This document shows positions 19,901 to 30,304 of a stretch of 64,000 nucleotides of DNA, one piece after another. This DNA comes from Nocardioides kribbensis. Its GTDB lineage: Bacteria; Actinomycetota; Actinomycetes; Propionibacteriales; Nocardioidaceae. Location of the stretch: assembly GCF_015070375.1 (NCBI RefSeq), contig NZ_JADCLL010000001.1:498501-562500 (forward strand). The letters are read 5' to 3'. The number at the start of each line of letters is the position of its first letter. Position 1 is the first letter of the stretch. Under the pieces are notes generated by a model. It was not told where the DNA came from. It made no database searches and saw only the letters and a list, made by a program, of their open reading frames with translations. A program made the position numbers and the translations under genes.

Positions 19901-20394
19901 CGCAGAACGTCGACGTCTCCCGCCCCTCGGTGTCGGTGGACCTCGCCGGCGGCCGGCACACGATCCGCCGGGTCCAGGTCAGCGCCCTGCTGACCCCCGC
20001 CCCGGCCGACCCCGAGGCGCTGCCGCTGGCCGTCGACGAGGACCCCGACTCCGGCTCCCGCTTCACCGCGCTGCGGAAGTTCGCGATCGAGGTGTGCACC
20101 TCGGGCTGCTCGGGCCCGCGGGCCACCTGGAAGCGGGTCTTCGTGTCGCAGGCCGACGCCTTCCCGGGCAGGCGCCCCCGCCCGGTGGCGCCCGACCAGA
20201 CCATGCGCAGCTTCCGCATCGGCGCTGTCCAGGCCTCGGCCGTGCGCCTGGTGACCCTGGAGAACCAGTGCACCGGCTTCGCCGGCTACGCCGGTGAGTC
20301 CGACGCCGACCCGCTCAACGACACCGACTGCGCCACGGCCTCCGACCGCGGCACGATCGTTCACGCCGCGGAGCTGCAGGTCTTCACCCGCTGA
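16969..20394 (+). CDS. Secreted M36 (fungalysin-like) metalloprotease with C-terminal discoidin-like domain
   Basis: A 1141-aa exported protease starting at ATG 16969. It begins with a basic Arg-rich Sec-type signal (PPARRRRTTAALALLTAAVLP), followed by a propeptide-like region to about residue 300. Zinc ligands are in HEYTH (near 642) with the third ligand Glu in GESWSDLVAAEY (near 669), as in fungalysins. A pre-peptidase-type beta domain precedes the catalytic part. Residues after about 940 (LAAKASGATV, AFLIDGTEATNWGG) look like an F5/8-type-C/discoidin binding domain. It sits between glycogen genes with no obvious functional link. A very long antisense frame here is a codon-bias artefact. 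Confidence 0.88.
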   Translation: MTPPARRRRTTAALALLTAAVLPGLTQLPAVAGTSPVAATADPALHPDDVVTLGDPVAGLADLDVRDAVAPLASQRAAVAALGDVDLRWNASGTPSSILPADGVLGPDTGTPVQTARAWLADHAGLFGLRAADLAGLVLVNDQAMPDTAARAVLLRQDFGGLAPARGGLVTVGIAADGTVAYVSSSLARTTAAPPAASLSPLEGWVAAARDVRPTFDTGLVDDVVDSVSGGWTRLQVPGFAQEQQVRLRALPMPDGSVRPVLEANVVDTEAGDAFAYTSLVDAVTGDVLVRQNQVENAMYDDVFTGSVTATACGPMHTFELGDDLTRTINAVGIAAPVDDLTVKLFGPDGDLLLAQDLLTSPEVLTYTSEEIPAGVYSVQVCPFDASSVVVGQYALTVSTSDEGAPETGTGLPDPRWRYFTANPAMTSLGEATPTNSVIGCWVQGAGCTTPTGPFRNPAAVGPWDTVGGTVPTLTTVGNNANTHEAWGSPLTPGGFFQAPVSPTRDYTTEFTDAWNNSRCDPAQLVPGGNDIDASVGNLFVSHNRMHDYSYYLGFTEENYNLQLDNHGRGGVGGDQEIGNAQAGALTGATYLTGLGRDNANQIALQDGIPGITNQYLFQPIAGAFYAPCTDGGLDMGIVGHEYTHAISNRMVAGPDEGLTSEQGGAMGESWSDLVAAEYQFSHGYDNGGNIWAVGVYATGNTSVAIRDYSIDENPLNYSDYGFDTTGAEVHADGEIWNGTQWSVRQALVRKWDDRFPYADERLQLRCAQGDQTVSPLPANLCPGNRRWVQLMFDSFLLQQGATSMLDARDAMLAADRMRFEGKDQAVMWKAFAQRGMGEGASVPDADSEATVPSFASPRQRNGAVRFTGAAPDTEVYVGHYEARATPVADLSRSTRRLRDTAAFVPGRYEMLAVSEKQGFRRFTMTVRPGAQTVRIGGATNLAAKASGATVLAATEGSRNAAFLIDGTEATNWGGVTTQNVDVSRPSVSVDLAGGRHTIRRVQVSALLTPAPADPEALPLAVDEDPDSGSRFTALRKFAIEVCTSGCSGPRATWKRVFVSQADAFPGRRPRPVAPDQTMRSFRIGAVQASAVRLVTLENQCTGFAGYAGESDADPLNDTDCATASDRGTIVHAAELQVFTR

Positions 20395-20422
20395 GTCGCG
20401 CGGGCCCGGGCCCGCCGCCGTA

Positions 20423-20460
20423 CGTCGACACCCCTGCGGTCACCCGCAGGGGTGTCGACG
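20423..20460 (+). terminator. Terminator after the metalloprotease
   Basis: A perfect 17-bp stem (20423-20439 with 20444-20460) and a 4-base TCAC loop lie 28 bases past the protease stop and 46 bases before glgE. It separates the protease from the glgE operon. Confidence 0.85.
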
Positions 20461-20506
20461 CGTCTCCTGCCTTGCAACGCCGCGGGCCGGCCGGTTGGGT
20501 GGACGC

Positions 20507-22503
20507 ATGGTCGGACGCATCCCAGTCATGAACGTCATGCCCCTCGTCGACCTCGGTCGGCTCCCCGCGAAGGCCACCGTGGGCGAGCCGATGCCGGTGT
20601 CGGCCACGGTCTTCCGCGAGGGCCACGACAAGCTCGGCGCCGAGGTGGTGCTGGTCGGCCCCGACGGGGAGCGCCGCGCCCCCGTGCGCATGGCCAAGCA
20701 CCCCACGACGCCCGACCACTACGAGGCGTGGGTGACCCCCGACGCCGGTGGCGCCTGGTCCTTCGAGGTGCACGCCTGGTCCGACCCGATCGCCACCTGG
20801 CAGCACGCCGCGGGCCTCAAGGTGCCCGCCGGCGTCGACGTCGACCTGATGTTCACCGAGGGCCGCCTGCTGCTCGAGCAGGTGCGCGAGCACCTGGCCG
20901 CCGACGACCGTCGGGGCGCCGAGCTGGTGGCGGCCGGTCTGGCCGCCGCGGTCGACGAGCAGCGCCCGGTCGAGGCACGCCTGGCCGCCCTCCAGGACCC
21001 CGCCCTCGAGGCGGTGCTGCTGGCCCACCCCGTGCGCGAGCTGGTCACCGTCGAGGGCCCCTTCCCGCTCTACGCCGACCGCCCCCGGGCGCTCTTCGGC
21101 AGCTGGTACGAGTTCTTCCCGCGCTCGGAGGGCGCGACCCGAGACGAGACCACGGGAGCGGTCACCAGCGGCACGTTCCGCACGGCGGCGAAGCGGCTCG
21201 ACGCGGTCGCGGCCATGGGCTTCGACGTGCTCTACCTGCCCCCGATCCACCCCATCGGCGAGGTCAACCGCAAGGGACCCAACAACACCCTGACCCCCGG
21301 CCCCGACGACCCGGGCTCGCCGTGGGCGATCGGGTCCAAGCACGGCGGCCACGACGCGATCCACCCCGACCTGGGCACGCTCGAGGACTTCGACGCCTTC
21401 GTGGCCCGCGCGCGCGAGCTCGACATCGAGGTCGCCCTCGACCTCGCGCTCCAGGCGGCGCCCGACCACCCGTGGGTGACCACCAACCCCGAGTTCTTCA
21501 CCACCCGCGCCGACGGCACCATCGCCTACGCCGAGAACCCGCCGAAGAAGTACCAGGACATCTACCCGGTCAACTTCGACAACGACCCCCGCGGCATCTG
21601 CCGCGAGGTGCTGCGGGTCGTGCGGCACTGGATGGCCCACGGCGTGCGGATCTTCCGGGTCGACAACCCCCACACCAAGCCGGTGGCCTTCTGGGAGTGG
21701 CTGCTCAAGGAGGTGCGCCGCACCGATCCCGACGTGCTCTTCCTGGCCGAGGCCTTCACCCGCCCGGCGATGATGCGCGGGCTGGGCGCCGTCGGCTTCC
21801 ACCAGTCCTACACCTACTTCACCTGGCGCACCGCCAAGTGGGAGATCGAGGACTACCTGCGCGAGCTGTCCTCGGAGACCGACCACATGATGCGGCCGAA
21901 CTTCTTCGTCAACACCCCCGACATCCTCCACGGCTTCCTGCAGTACGGCGGCCCCGCCGCGTTCAAGATCCGCGCCGCGCTGGCCGCCACCAGCTCCCCC
22001 ACGTGGGGGGTCTACGCCGGCTACGAGCTCTACGAGCACGTCGCGGTGCGCCCCGGCAGCGAGGAGTACCTCGACTCGGAGAAGTACCAGATCCGCATCC
22101 GCGACTGGGAGGGCGCCGAGGCCGAGGGCCGCACGCTCGCGCCGTACCTCACGCGGCTCAACGAGATCCGGCGCGCCCACCCCGCGCTCCAGCAGCTGCG
22201 CAACGTGGTGATCCACGCCAGCGACGACGAGAACGTGCTCGTCTACAGCAAGCAGGTGCCCCCGGGCAGTGCCGCGGGGGCCGGTCGCGACGACACGGTG
22301 CTCGTCGTGCTCAACCTCGACCCCCACGCCACCCGCGAGACCACCGTCCACCTCGACCTGCCCGCGATGGGCATGGAGTGGGGCGACTCCTTCCTCGTCA
22401 CCGACGAGATCTCCGGCGAGGCCTGGACCTGGAGCCAGCACAACTACGTGCGCCTCGACCCCCACCACGAGCCCGCCCACGTCTTCTCCGTCAGGAGGAC
22501 CGC

Positions 22504-22507
<4 letters not shown>
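20507..22507 (+). CDS. glgE: Alpha-1,4-glucan:maltose-1-phosphate maltosyltransferase
   Basis: A 666-aa GH13_3 enzyme that transfers maltose from maltose-1-phosphate to glucan ends. The nucleophile Asp386 in FRVDNPHTKP and the acid Glu415 in FLAEAFTRP have the same 29-residue separation as in characterised GlgE. The N-terminal dimerisation domain and the C-terminal beta domain are complete. It starts at ATG 20507 and opens a four-gene operon in which every junction is a 4-base overlap. Maltose-1-phosphate comes from TreS plus maltokinase in the same operon. Confidence 0.96.
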
Positions 22508-24353
<1,846 letters not shown>

Positions 24354-24357
<4 letters not shown>

Positions 24358-25844
24358 GCGACCCGACGACACCCCCGACCACGCCCCCGACCACGCCCCC
24401 GACCCACCTGGACCCCCAGGTCTTCGTCGACTACCTGGGCCGCACCCGCTGGTTCGCCGGCAAGGGCCGCCCCTTCGCGGTCAGCGCGATCCGCCGCATC
24501 GGGATCCTGCCCGGCCAGGTGGAGGGCCCGCCCACCGTGGCGGTGCACCTCGTCGAGCTGACCTACTCCGACGTCGCCGCCGACGCGCCCGACGCCGTGG
24601 AGCTCTACCAGGTGCCGCTGGCCTTCTACACCGACCCCGAGCCCCGCCTCGACCACGCCTTCATCGGCTGGTGGGAGGAGCCGGGCCTGGGCTGGGTCCA
24701 CGCCTACGACGCGCTCCACGACCGCCGTGCGATGGCGGGCTGGCTGCGCTCCTTCCACCAGGCCGCCTCGCGCCCCGGCGGCAACATGACCGACGAGCGC
24801 AGCACCATGGCCTTCCACCGGCTGCCCGGCCACGAGCTCGACACCGACGTGCACTCCACGCTCTTCTCCGGTGAGCAGTCGAACTCCTCGGTGGCCTACG
24901 GCGAGGACTCGCTGATGAAGGTCTTCCGCAAGGTGACCGTGGGCGTCAACCCCGACATCCAGGTGCACGAGGTCCTCACCCGCTCCGACAGCGACAAGGT
25001 GGCCGCTCTCTACGGCTGGCTGGACTGGATGGACGAGACCGCCGACGGCGGCACGGGCGCGGTGGTGCAGCTGGCGATGCTGCAGCAGTTCCTCCGCACC
25101 GCCAGCGACGGCTGGGACCTCGCCCTGTCCAGCGTGCGCAACCTCTTCGCCGACCCCGAGCTGCACGCCCACGAGGTCGGTGGCGACTTCGCCGGCGAGG
25201 CCACCCGGCTCGGCGAGGCCCTGCGCGAGATCCACGCCCTGCTGGCCGAGCAGTTCCCGACCCGGGTGCTGGGCGCCGAGGAGACCGCGGGGATCGGTGC
25301 GGCCATGACCGCGCGGCTCGAGGCGGCCACCGCGGTGCAGCCGGGCCTCGCGACCCACGCCGCGGGCCTGCGCGCCGCCTACGACCGCGTCGCCTCGCTC
25401 GGCGAGGTCGAGGTGCAGCGCGTGCACGGCGACCTGCACCTGGGCCAGACCCTGCGCACCGCCAAGGGCTGGAAGATCGTCGACTTCGAGGGCGAGCCGG
25501 CCAAGCCCCTGCACGAGCGGCTGCTGCCCGACTCCCCCTGGCGCGACGTCGCCGGCATGCTGCGCTCCTTCGACTACGCCCCGCGCGTGGTCGAGCGCCA
25601 GCTGCTGGAGGAGGACCCCTCCGGCGCCGAGCAGCGCGGCGTGCGCGCCGCCGAGTGGGCCCACCGCAGCCGCAACCACTTCCTCACCGCCTACAGCGGT
25701 GGTGACATGAGCGAGGCCGAGCACGTGCTGCTCGCCGCCTACCTCGCCGACAAGGCGGTCTACGAGACCGTCTACGAGACCCGCAACCGTCCGGCCTGGG
25801 TGGACATCCCGCTCGCGGCCGTGGCTGAGATCGGAGCGGCATGA
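24354..25844 (+). CDS. mak: Maltokinase
   Basis: A 496-aa kinase with a bacterial aminoglycoside-phosphotransferase-like fold that phosphorylates maltose to maltose-1-phosphate using ATP. The N-terminal cap has RTRWFAGKGR. The catalytic loop VHGDLHLGQTL is near 358 and the metal-binding segment IVDFEGEP near 373. The start is GTG 24354 overlapping the treS stop. The first residues (PTTPPTTPPT) come from a 12-base tandem repeat and are dispensable in appearance. No fusion to treS is present, unlike in some relatives. Confidence 0.94.
24373..24404 (+). repeat. 12-base tandem repeat at the mak 5' end
   Basis: About two and a half copies of CCCCGACCACGC encode the Pro/Thr leader of maltokinase, before the conserved cap domain. 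Confidence 0.7.
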
Positions 25845-28033
25845 CCCCGCAGAGCCAGCACCCCGTCCCCGTCCCCACCGAGGAGCTCGACCTGCTCGTC
25901 TCGGGGCAGCACGGCGACCCGCACGCGGTGCTCGGCGCCCACCCGGGCCCCGGCGGCGTGACGGTGCGCGCGCTGAGGCCGCTCGCCTCCAGCGTCACCG
26001 TGCGCGGCGCCTGGGGCGAGACCGCGCTGACCCACGAGCACGAGGGCGTCTGGGTCGGTGTGCTCCCCGTCGACGAGGTGCCCGACTACCGGCTGCTGGT
26101 CGCCTACGACGGCGAGCCGCACGAGGTCGACGACCCCTACCGCTTCCTGCCGACCGTGCGCGAGATGGACCTCCACCTCATCAACGAGGGCCGCCACGAG
26201 CTGCTGTGGACCGTGCTCGGCGCCCACGTGCGCCACTACGAGGGCGGGGTGTCCGGCACGTCGTTCGCGGTCTGGGCACCCGCGGCGCGCGGCGTGCGGC
26301 TGATCTCGGAGGTCAACGGCTGGGACGGTCGTCAGCACCCGATGCGCCAGCTCGGCACGTCGGGGGTCTGGGAGCTCTTCGTCCCGGGCGTCGGCAGCGG
26401 CACGGCGTACAAGTTCGCTATCCTCACCGCCGAGGGCCGCTGGCTGGAGAAGGCCGACCCGATGGCGGCGTGGGCCGAGGTGCCCGCCGCGACCGCCTCG
26501 AAGGTCTACGAGTCGACCCACACCTGGGCCGACCAGGAGTGGATGGAGGCGCGGGCCGCCAAGCAGCCGGTCGCCGAGGCGATGAGCGTCTACGAGATGC
26601 ACCTGGCGTCGTGGAAGAAGCACCACGACGGCTCGATGTGGGACTACGACGCGCTGGCCGACGACCTGGTCGGCTACCTCGCCGACCTCGCCTTCACCCA
26701 CGTCGAGCTGATGCCGGTGATGCAGCACCCCTTCGGCGGCTCGTGGGGCTACCACGTCACCTCCTACTTCGCCCCCGACTCCCGCTTCGGCGACCCCGAC
26801 GGCTTCCGCCGCCTCGTCGACCGGCTGCACCAGGCCGGCATCGGCGTCATCCTCGACTGGGTGCCCGGCCACTTCGCCACCGACGAGTGGGCGCTGGCCC
26901 GCTTCGACGGCACCCCGCTCTACGAGGACCCCAACCCCCAGCGCGGCTGGCACAAGGAGTGGGGCTCCCACATCTTCAACTTCGGGCGGCCGGAGGTGCG
27001 CAACTTCCTCTACGCCAACGCGATCTACTGGCTCGAGGAGTTCCACGCCGACGGGCTGCGCGTCGACGGCGTCGCCTCGATGCTCTACCTCGACTACTCC
27101 CGCGAGGAGGGCGAGTGGACCCCCAACGTCCACGGGGGGCGGGAGAACCTCGAGGCCGTGCAGTTCCTGCAGGAGATGAACGCCACCGCCTACAAGCGGG
27201 TGCCCGGGATCGTGACCATCGCCGAGGAGTCGACCTCCTGGCCCGGCGTGACCCGCCCGACCTCCGCCGACGGTCTGGGCTTCGGCTTCAAGTGGAACAT
27301 GGGCTGGATGCACGACTCGCTCGACTACGTCGCCCACGAGCCGGTCCACCGCGCCCACCACCACGGCGAGATGACCTTCTCCCTCGTCTACGCCTGGTCG
27401 GAGAACTACGTGCTCCCGATCAGCCACGACGAGGTCGTGCACGGCAAGGGGTCGCTGCTGCGCAAGATGCCCGGCGACCGCTGGCAGCAGCTGGCCAACC
27501 TGCGCGCCTACCTCGGCTTCATGTGGGCCCACCCCGGCAAGCAGCTGCTGTTCATGGGCGCCGAGATGGGCCAGGAGTCGGAGTGGGCGGAGTCGCGCGA
27601 GCTCGACTGGTGGCTGCTGGACCACCCCGAGCACCGCGGCGTGCACTCCCTGGTGCGCGACCTCAACCGCACCTACGTCGACACCCCGGCGCTGTGGGCG
27701 CTCGACCACGACCCGAGCGGCTTCCGCTGGATCGACGCCAACGACGCCGGCCGCAACACGTTCTCCTTCGTGCGCCACGGCGGCGAGGGCGCGGCCGACC
27801 TGGTCTGCGTGACGAACTTCTCCGCGATCCCCCACCACGACTACCGGCTCGGCCTGCCCGCGGCCGGTGAGTGGGAGGAGGTGCTCAACACCGACTCCAG
27901 CGGCTACACCGGCTCCGGCGTCGGCAACCTCGGCTCGGTCACGGCCGTGCCGGGCGAGCACGTCGGTCAGCCGGCCCACGCCGACGTCGTGGTGCCGCCG
28001 CTCGCGACCGTCTGGCTGCGCCGCCGGCCCTGA
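25841..28033 (+). CDS. glgB: 1,4-alpha-glucan branching enzyme
   Basis: A 730-aa GH13_9 branching enzyme. It has an extra N-terminal domain (N1) typical of actinobacteria, then the CBM48 domain (GTSFAVWAPAARGV), the catalytic barrel with the nucleophile Asp409 (LRVDGVASML) and acid Glu462 (TIAEESTSWP), and the NFGRPEVRNFL and MPVMQHPFGGSWGY family blocks. It starts at ATG 25841 overlapping the mak stop and ends the operon. It makes the alpha-1,6 branches of the glucan built by GlgE. Confidence 0.97.
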   Translation: MTPQSQHPVPVPTEELDLLVSGQHGDPHAVLGAHPGPGGVTVRALRPLASSVTVRGAWGETALTHEHEGVWVGVLPVDEVPDYRLLVAYDGEPHEVDDPYRFLPTVREMDLHLINEGRHELLWTVLGAHVRHYEGGVSGTSFAVWAPAARGVRLISEVNGWDGRQHPMRQLGTSGVWELFVPGVGSGTAYKFAILTAEGRWLEKADPMAAWAEVPAATASKVYESTHTWADQEWMEARAAKQPVAEAMSVYEMHLASWKKHHDGSMWDYDALADDLVGYLADLAFTHVELMPVMQHPFGGSWGYHVTSYFAPDSRFGDPDGFRRLVDRLHQAGIGVILDWVPGHFATDEWALARFDGTPLYEDPNPQRGWHKEWGSHIFNFGRPEVRNFLYANAIYWLEEFHADGLRVDGVASMLYLDYSREEGEWTPNVHGGRENLEAVQFLQEMNATAYKRVPGIVTIAEESTSWPGVTRPTSADGLGFGFKWNMGWMHDSLDYVAHEPVHRAHHHGEMTFSLVYAWSENYVLPISHDEVVHGKGSLLRKMPGDRWQQLANLRAYLGFMWAHPGKQLLFMGAEMGQESEWAESRELDWWLLDHPEHRGVHSLVRDLNRTYVDTPALWALDHDPSGFRWIDANDAGRNTFSFVRHGGEGAADLVCVTNFSAIPHHDYRLGLPAAGEWEEVLNTDSSGYTGSGVGNLGSVTAVPGEHVGQPAHADVVVPPLATVWLRRRP

Positions 28034-28043
28034 CCCGGGCCAG

Positions 28044-28084
28044 GTGTTACCCGCCCGTGACGCTCCGACACGGGCGGGTAACAC
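28044..28084 (+). terminator. Terminator of the glgE-treS-mak-glgB operon
   Basis: A 16-bp perfect stem (28044-28059 with 28069-28084) and a 9-base loop begin 10 bases after the glgB stop. It also sits immediately upstream of the next gene. Confidence 0.85.
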
Positions 28085-28105
28085 GCACCTGGTGGGTTGG
28101 TGGTC

Positions 28106-29392
28106 ATGACCGTCTCGGGAACCCCTGACCACCTGTCCTCCCTCGCCCGACGGGCCCTCCTGCGCGGGGCGGCCGCGGGCGCCGTCGGCGCCGGGGCCCT
28201 CGGCGCGACCAGCGTCGCGGCGGGTGCCACACCCGGACGTCGGGCGCCGGCGGGCGGGCCCCGCGGGCCGGTCCGCGTGCTGCAGCCCGGCACGGGTCCG
28301 ACGCGCGGTCGCTACGTGCGGGCACGCGCCGAGGAGGTGCTGTGGGGCCGGCTGCCCAACCGGCTCAGCGAGCCCGTCGCCGTGGTCTCCTCCGGCGACG
28401 TGGTCACCCTCGACACCCTCTCCCACGAGGGCCTGCTCGAGGACCAGGGCCAGGACCCCCGCGAGTACTTCGGCTCCTTCGGCGTGCCTGAGCGCCACGT
28501 GCTGCGCGACGCCGTCGAGGTGGCCGCCCGCACCCCGCACGACGGCCCCGGACCCCACGTCGTCACCGGGCCCGTCGCGGTGCGCGGCGCCGAGCCGGGC
28601 GACGTCCTGCGCGTCGACGTGCTCGACCTGCCCCTGCGGGTGCCCTACGGCGTGGTCTCCAACCGCCACGGCAAGGGCGCGCTGCCCGGCGAGTACCCCG
28701 AGCGGTTCGTGGGCGACCCGGCGCACGCGGCGTACGTCAACGAGGGCGGGAACATCAGCGTCTTCACCGAGGTCGTGAGGTCCCGCGGCGGGCTGCGCGG
28801 TCGCCTGCCCGGCGACGTGCCCGTGGGCTTCGACCTGCACCCGTTCCTGGGGATGATGGGCGTCGCCCGCGACACGACCGCCCTGGTCGACTCGGTGCCG
28901 CCGACCTACGCCGGCGGCAACATCGACATCAACGACCTCACCGTCGGCTCCACGCTCTACCTGCCCGTGCAGGTCGCCGGGGCGATGTTCTTCGCCGGCG
29001 ACCCGCACATGGCCCAGGGCGACGGCGAGGTCGCGCTGACCGCGATGGAGGGCTCGCTGCGTCCCACGCTGCGCCTGAGCGTGGTCAAGCGCGGCAGCCG
29101 CGGCGCACCCGCCCAGGCCTTCGAGCAGCCCTTCGCCGAGAACCGTGACTTCTGGATCCCCATCGGCCTCAGCGACCCCGACGGCCCCGAAGGCGGCGGC
29201 AACGCCACCAGCCTCGACCTGGCCATGAAGGACGCCGTGCGGCAGGCGCTGGCCTTCCTCGTCGAGGAGCGCGGCATGGCCGGTCCGGTGGCCTACGCCT
29301 ACCTCTCGGCGGCCGCCGACTTCCAGTGCTCGCAGGTCGTGGACCGCACCACCGGCATCCACGCGCTCATCCGCAAGGCCGACTTCGCCTGA
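28106..29392 (+). CDS. Acetamidase/formamidase family protein with Tat signal
   Basis: A 428-aa protein of the FmdA/AmdA family. The N-terminus carries a twin-arginine signal (ARRALLRGAAAGAVGAGALG), so it is probably exported folded, which is unusual for a cytoplasmic-type amidase. Family segments include NEGGNISVFTE, TYAGGNIDINDLT, LPVQVAGAMFFAGDPHMAQGDGE and, near the end, AYLSAAADFQCSQVVD. ATG 28106 is chosen; TTG 28097 and GTG 28100 are in frame, and no site has a good ribosome sequence. It may hydrolyse short amides outside the membrane. The substrate is unproven. Confidence 0.85.
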   Translation: MTVSGTPDHLSSLARRALLRGAAAGAVGAGALGATSVAAGATPGRRAPAGGPRGPVRVLQPGTGPTRGRYVRARAEEVLWGRLPNRLSEPVAVVSSGDVVTLDTLSHEGLLEDQGQDPREYFGSFGVPERHVLRDAVEVAARTPHDGPGPHVVTGPVAVRGAEPGDVLRVDVLDLPLRVPYGVVSNRHGKGALPGEYPERFVGDPAHAAYVNEGGNISVFTEVVRSRGGLRGRLPGDVPVGFDLHPFLGMMGVARDTTALVDSVPPTYAGGNIDINDLTVGSTLYLPVQVAGAMFFAGDPHMAQGDGEVALTAMEGSLRPTLRLSVVKRGSRGAPAQAFEQPFAENRDFWIPIGLSDPDGPEGGGNATSLDLAMKDAVRQALAFLVEERGMAGPVAYAYLSAAADFQCSQVVDRTTGIHALIRKADFA

Positions 29393-29450
29393 CCGCGACC
29401 GACCGGCGGCGACACCCGCGGCTGGGCGGTCGCTCCTCCCGGGGCCTGAC

Positions 29451-29456
29451 TAGGCT
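29451..29456 (+). promoter_or_regulatory. Candidate -10 hexamer for a leaderless Nudix transcript
   Basis: TAGGCT lies six bases before GTG 29463, the spacing expected when transcription starts at the start codon. No Shine-Dalgarno sequence is present. Confidence 0.4.
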
Positions 29457-29462
29457 GGCCCG

Positions 29463-30236
29463 GTGAGCCAGGAACCGACCGTCCAGCCGAGCGTCGCGAC
29501 CGTCGCCGAGGGCGTGGCCCGGATCAGCTGGGAGCCCGGGGAGAACGTCGACGTCGTGCGCCGCGAGGTCGCCGCCGCCCTGGTCGACCACCCGCGGGTG
29601 GAGGCCCTGGTGGACCCCGACGACGAGGGCGGCCAGCGTCTGGCCACCTGGTCGGGCATGCGCCGCGAGGGCGTGATGCGCGGGGTGACCGTCGACGGCG
29701 GGCCCGTGGACCGGGTCGTCTACGCCCGCCTGGCCACCGACACCCCGGTGCACGAGCCGGCCGGCTTCCGCGAGCTGCTCAACTCCTTCCTCCCGCGCAA
29801 GCGCGCCATCAGCCAGATGCTGGTGCGCGACGAGGAGGGGCGCGTGCTGCTGTGCCGCCTCACCTACAAGCAGGACTGGGACCTGCCCGGCGGGGTCGTC
29901 GAGGTCGGCGAGGCCCCCCGCGAGGCCGTCACCCGCGAGGTCGAGGAGGAGCTCGCGCTGCAGATCCCCGCCGGCGAGCTGCTGCTGACCGACTGGCTGC
30001 CCCCGTGGAGCGGGTGGGACGACGCGCTCTGCCTGGTCTACGACGGCGGCGTCCACCCCGCCTCGATCACCGCCTCGATCGTCGAGCAGGCCCGCGAGAT
30101 CCGCTCCGCGCAGTTCTGCACCCCCGCGGAGGTCCGCGAGCACTGCGCCGACTTCACCGCCCGCCGCGTCGAGGCCGCCCTGGCCCGCGTCGCCGACCCC
30201 ACCGGCGCCCCGGCGTACACCGAGAGCGGCCGCTGA
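29463..30236 (+). CDS. Nudix hydrolase with an N-terminal acetyltransferase-like half-domain
   Basis: A 257-aa protein starting at GTG 29463. The C-terminal half has the Nudix box, with G-X5-E-X7-REV-EEL around residues 140-162 (GGVVEVGEAPREAV then TREVEEELAL). The last Gly of the classical motif is Ala. The first 100 residues look like the C-terminal half of a GNAT acetyltransferase: HPRVEALVDPDD, RLATWSGMRREGVMRG, then DRVVYARLA, without the acetyl-CoA loop. The fusion may bind but not acetylate a ligand. The hydrolysed nucleotide derivative is unknown. Confidence 0.82.
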   Translation: MSQEPTVQPSVATVAEGVARISWEPGENVDVVRREVAAALVDHPRVEALVDPDDEGGQRLATWSGMRREGVMRGVTVDGGPVDRVVYARLATDTPVHEPAGFRELLNSFLPRKRAISQMLVRDEEGRVLLCRLTYKQDWDLPGGVVEVGEAPREAVTREVEEELALQIPAGELLLTDWLPPWSGWDDALCLVYDGGVHPASITASIVEQAREIRSAQFCTPAEVREHCADFTARRVEAALARVADPTGAPAYTESGR

Positions 30237-30265
30237 GGGCGGACGAGCCGCTCGGGCACCGACCG

Positions 30266-30304
30266 CTCGTGGATCCCACGCACCAGGTGCGTGCGATCCA
30301 CGAG
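30266..30304. terminator. Bidirectional terminator between the Nudix and DUF559-type genes
   Basis: A 10-bp outer stem (30266-30275 with 30295-30304) encloses an 8-bp inner stem of CACGCACC/GGTGCGTG. It lies between two convergent genes, ending at the base before the stop of the minus-strand one. Confidence 0.8.

Noticed and set aside
14242..20394. Two antisense open frames of about 2040 codons covering glgP and the metalloprotease
   Set aside because: In very GC-rich DNA stop codons are rare on the opposite strand. Only 14242-16830 on minus and 16969-20394 on plus encode recognisable proteins; the remaining parts are low-complexity Arg/Gly/His or Pro-rich translations.
28044..28084. Another TTAC-N6-GTGA operator site
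   Set aside because: The match is part of the perfect glgB terminator stem and the flanking genes are not acyl-CoA genes; counted as chance and as a reminder of the motif's background rate.
25772..29362. A 1196-codon minus-strand frame over glgB and the acetamidase gene
   Set aside because: It is antisense to two well-supported genes and translates into repetitive Val/Gly/His-rich sequence.
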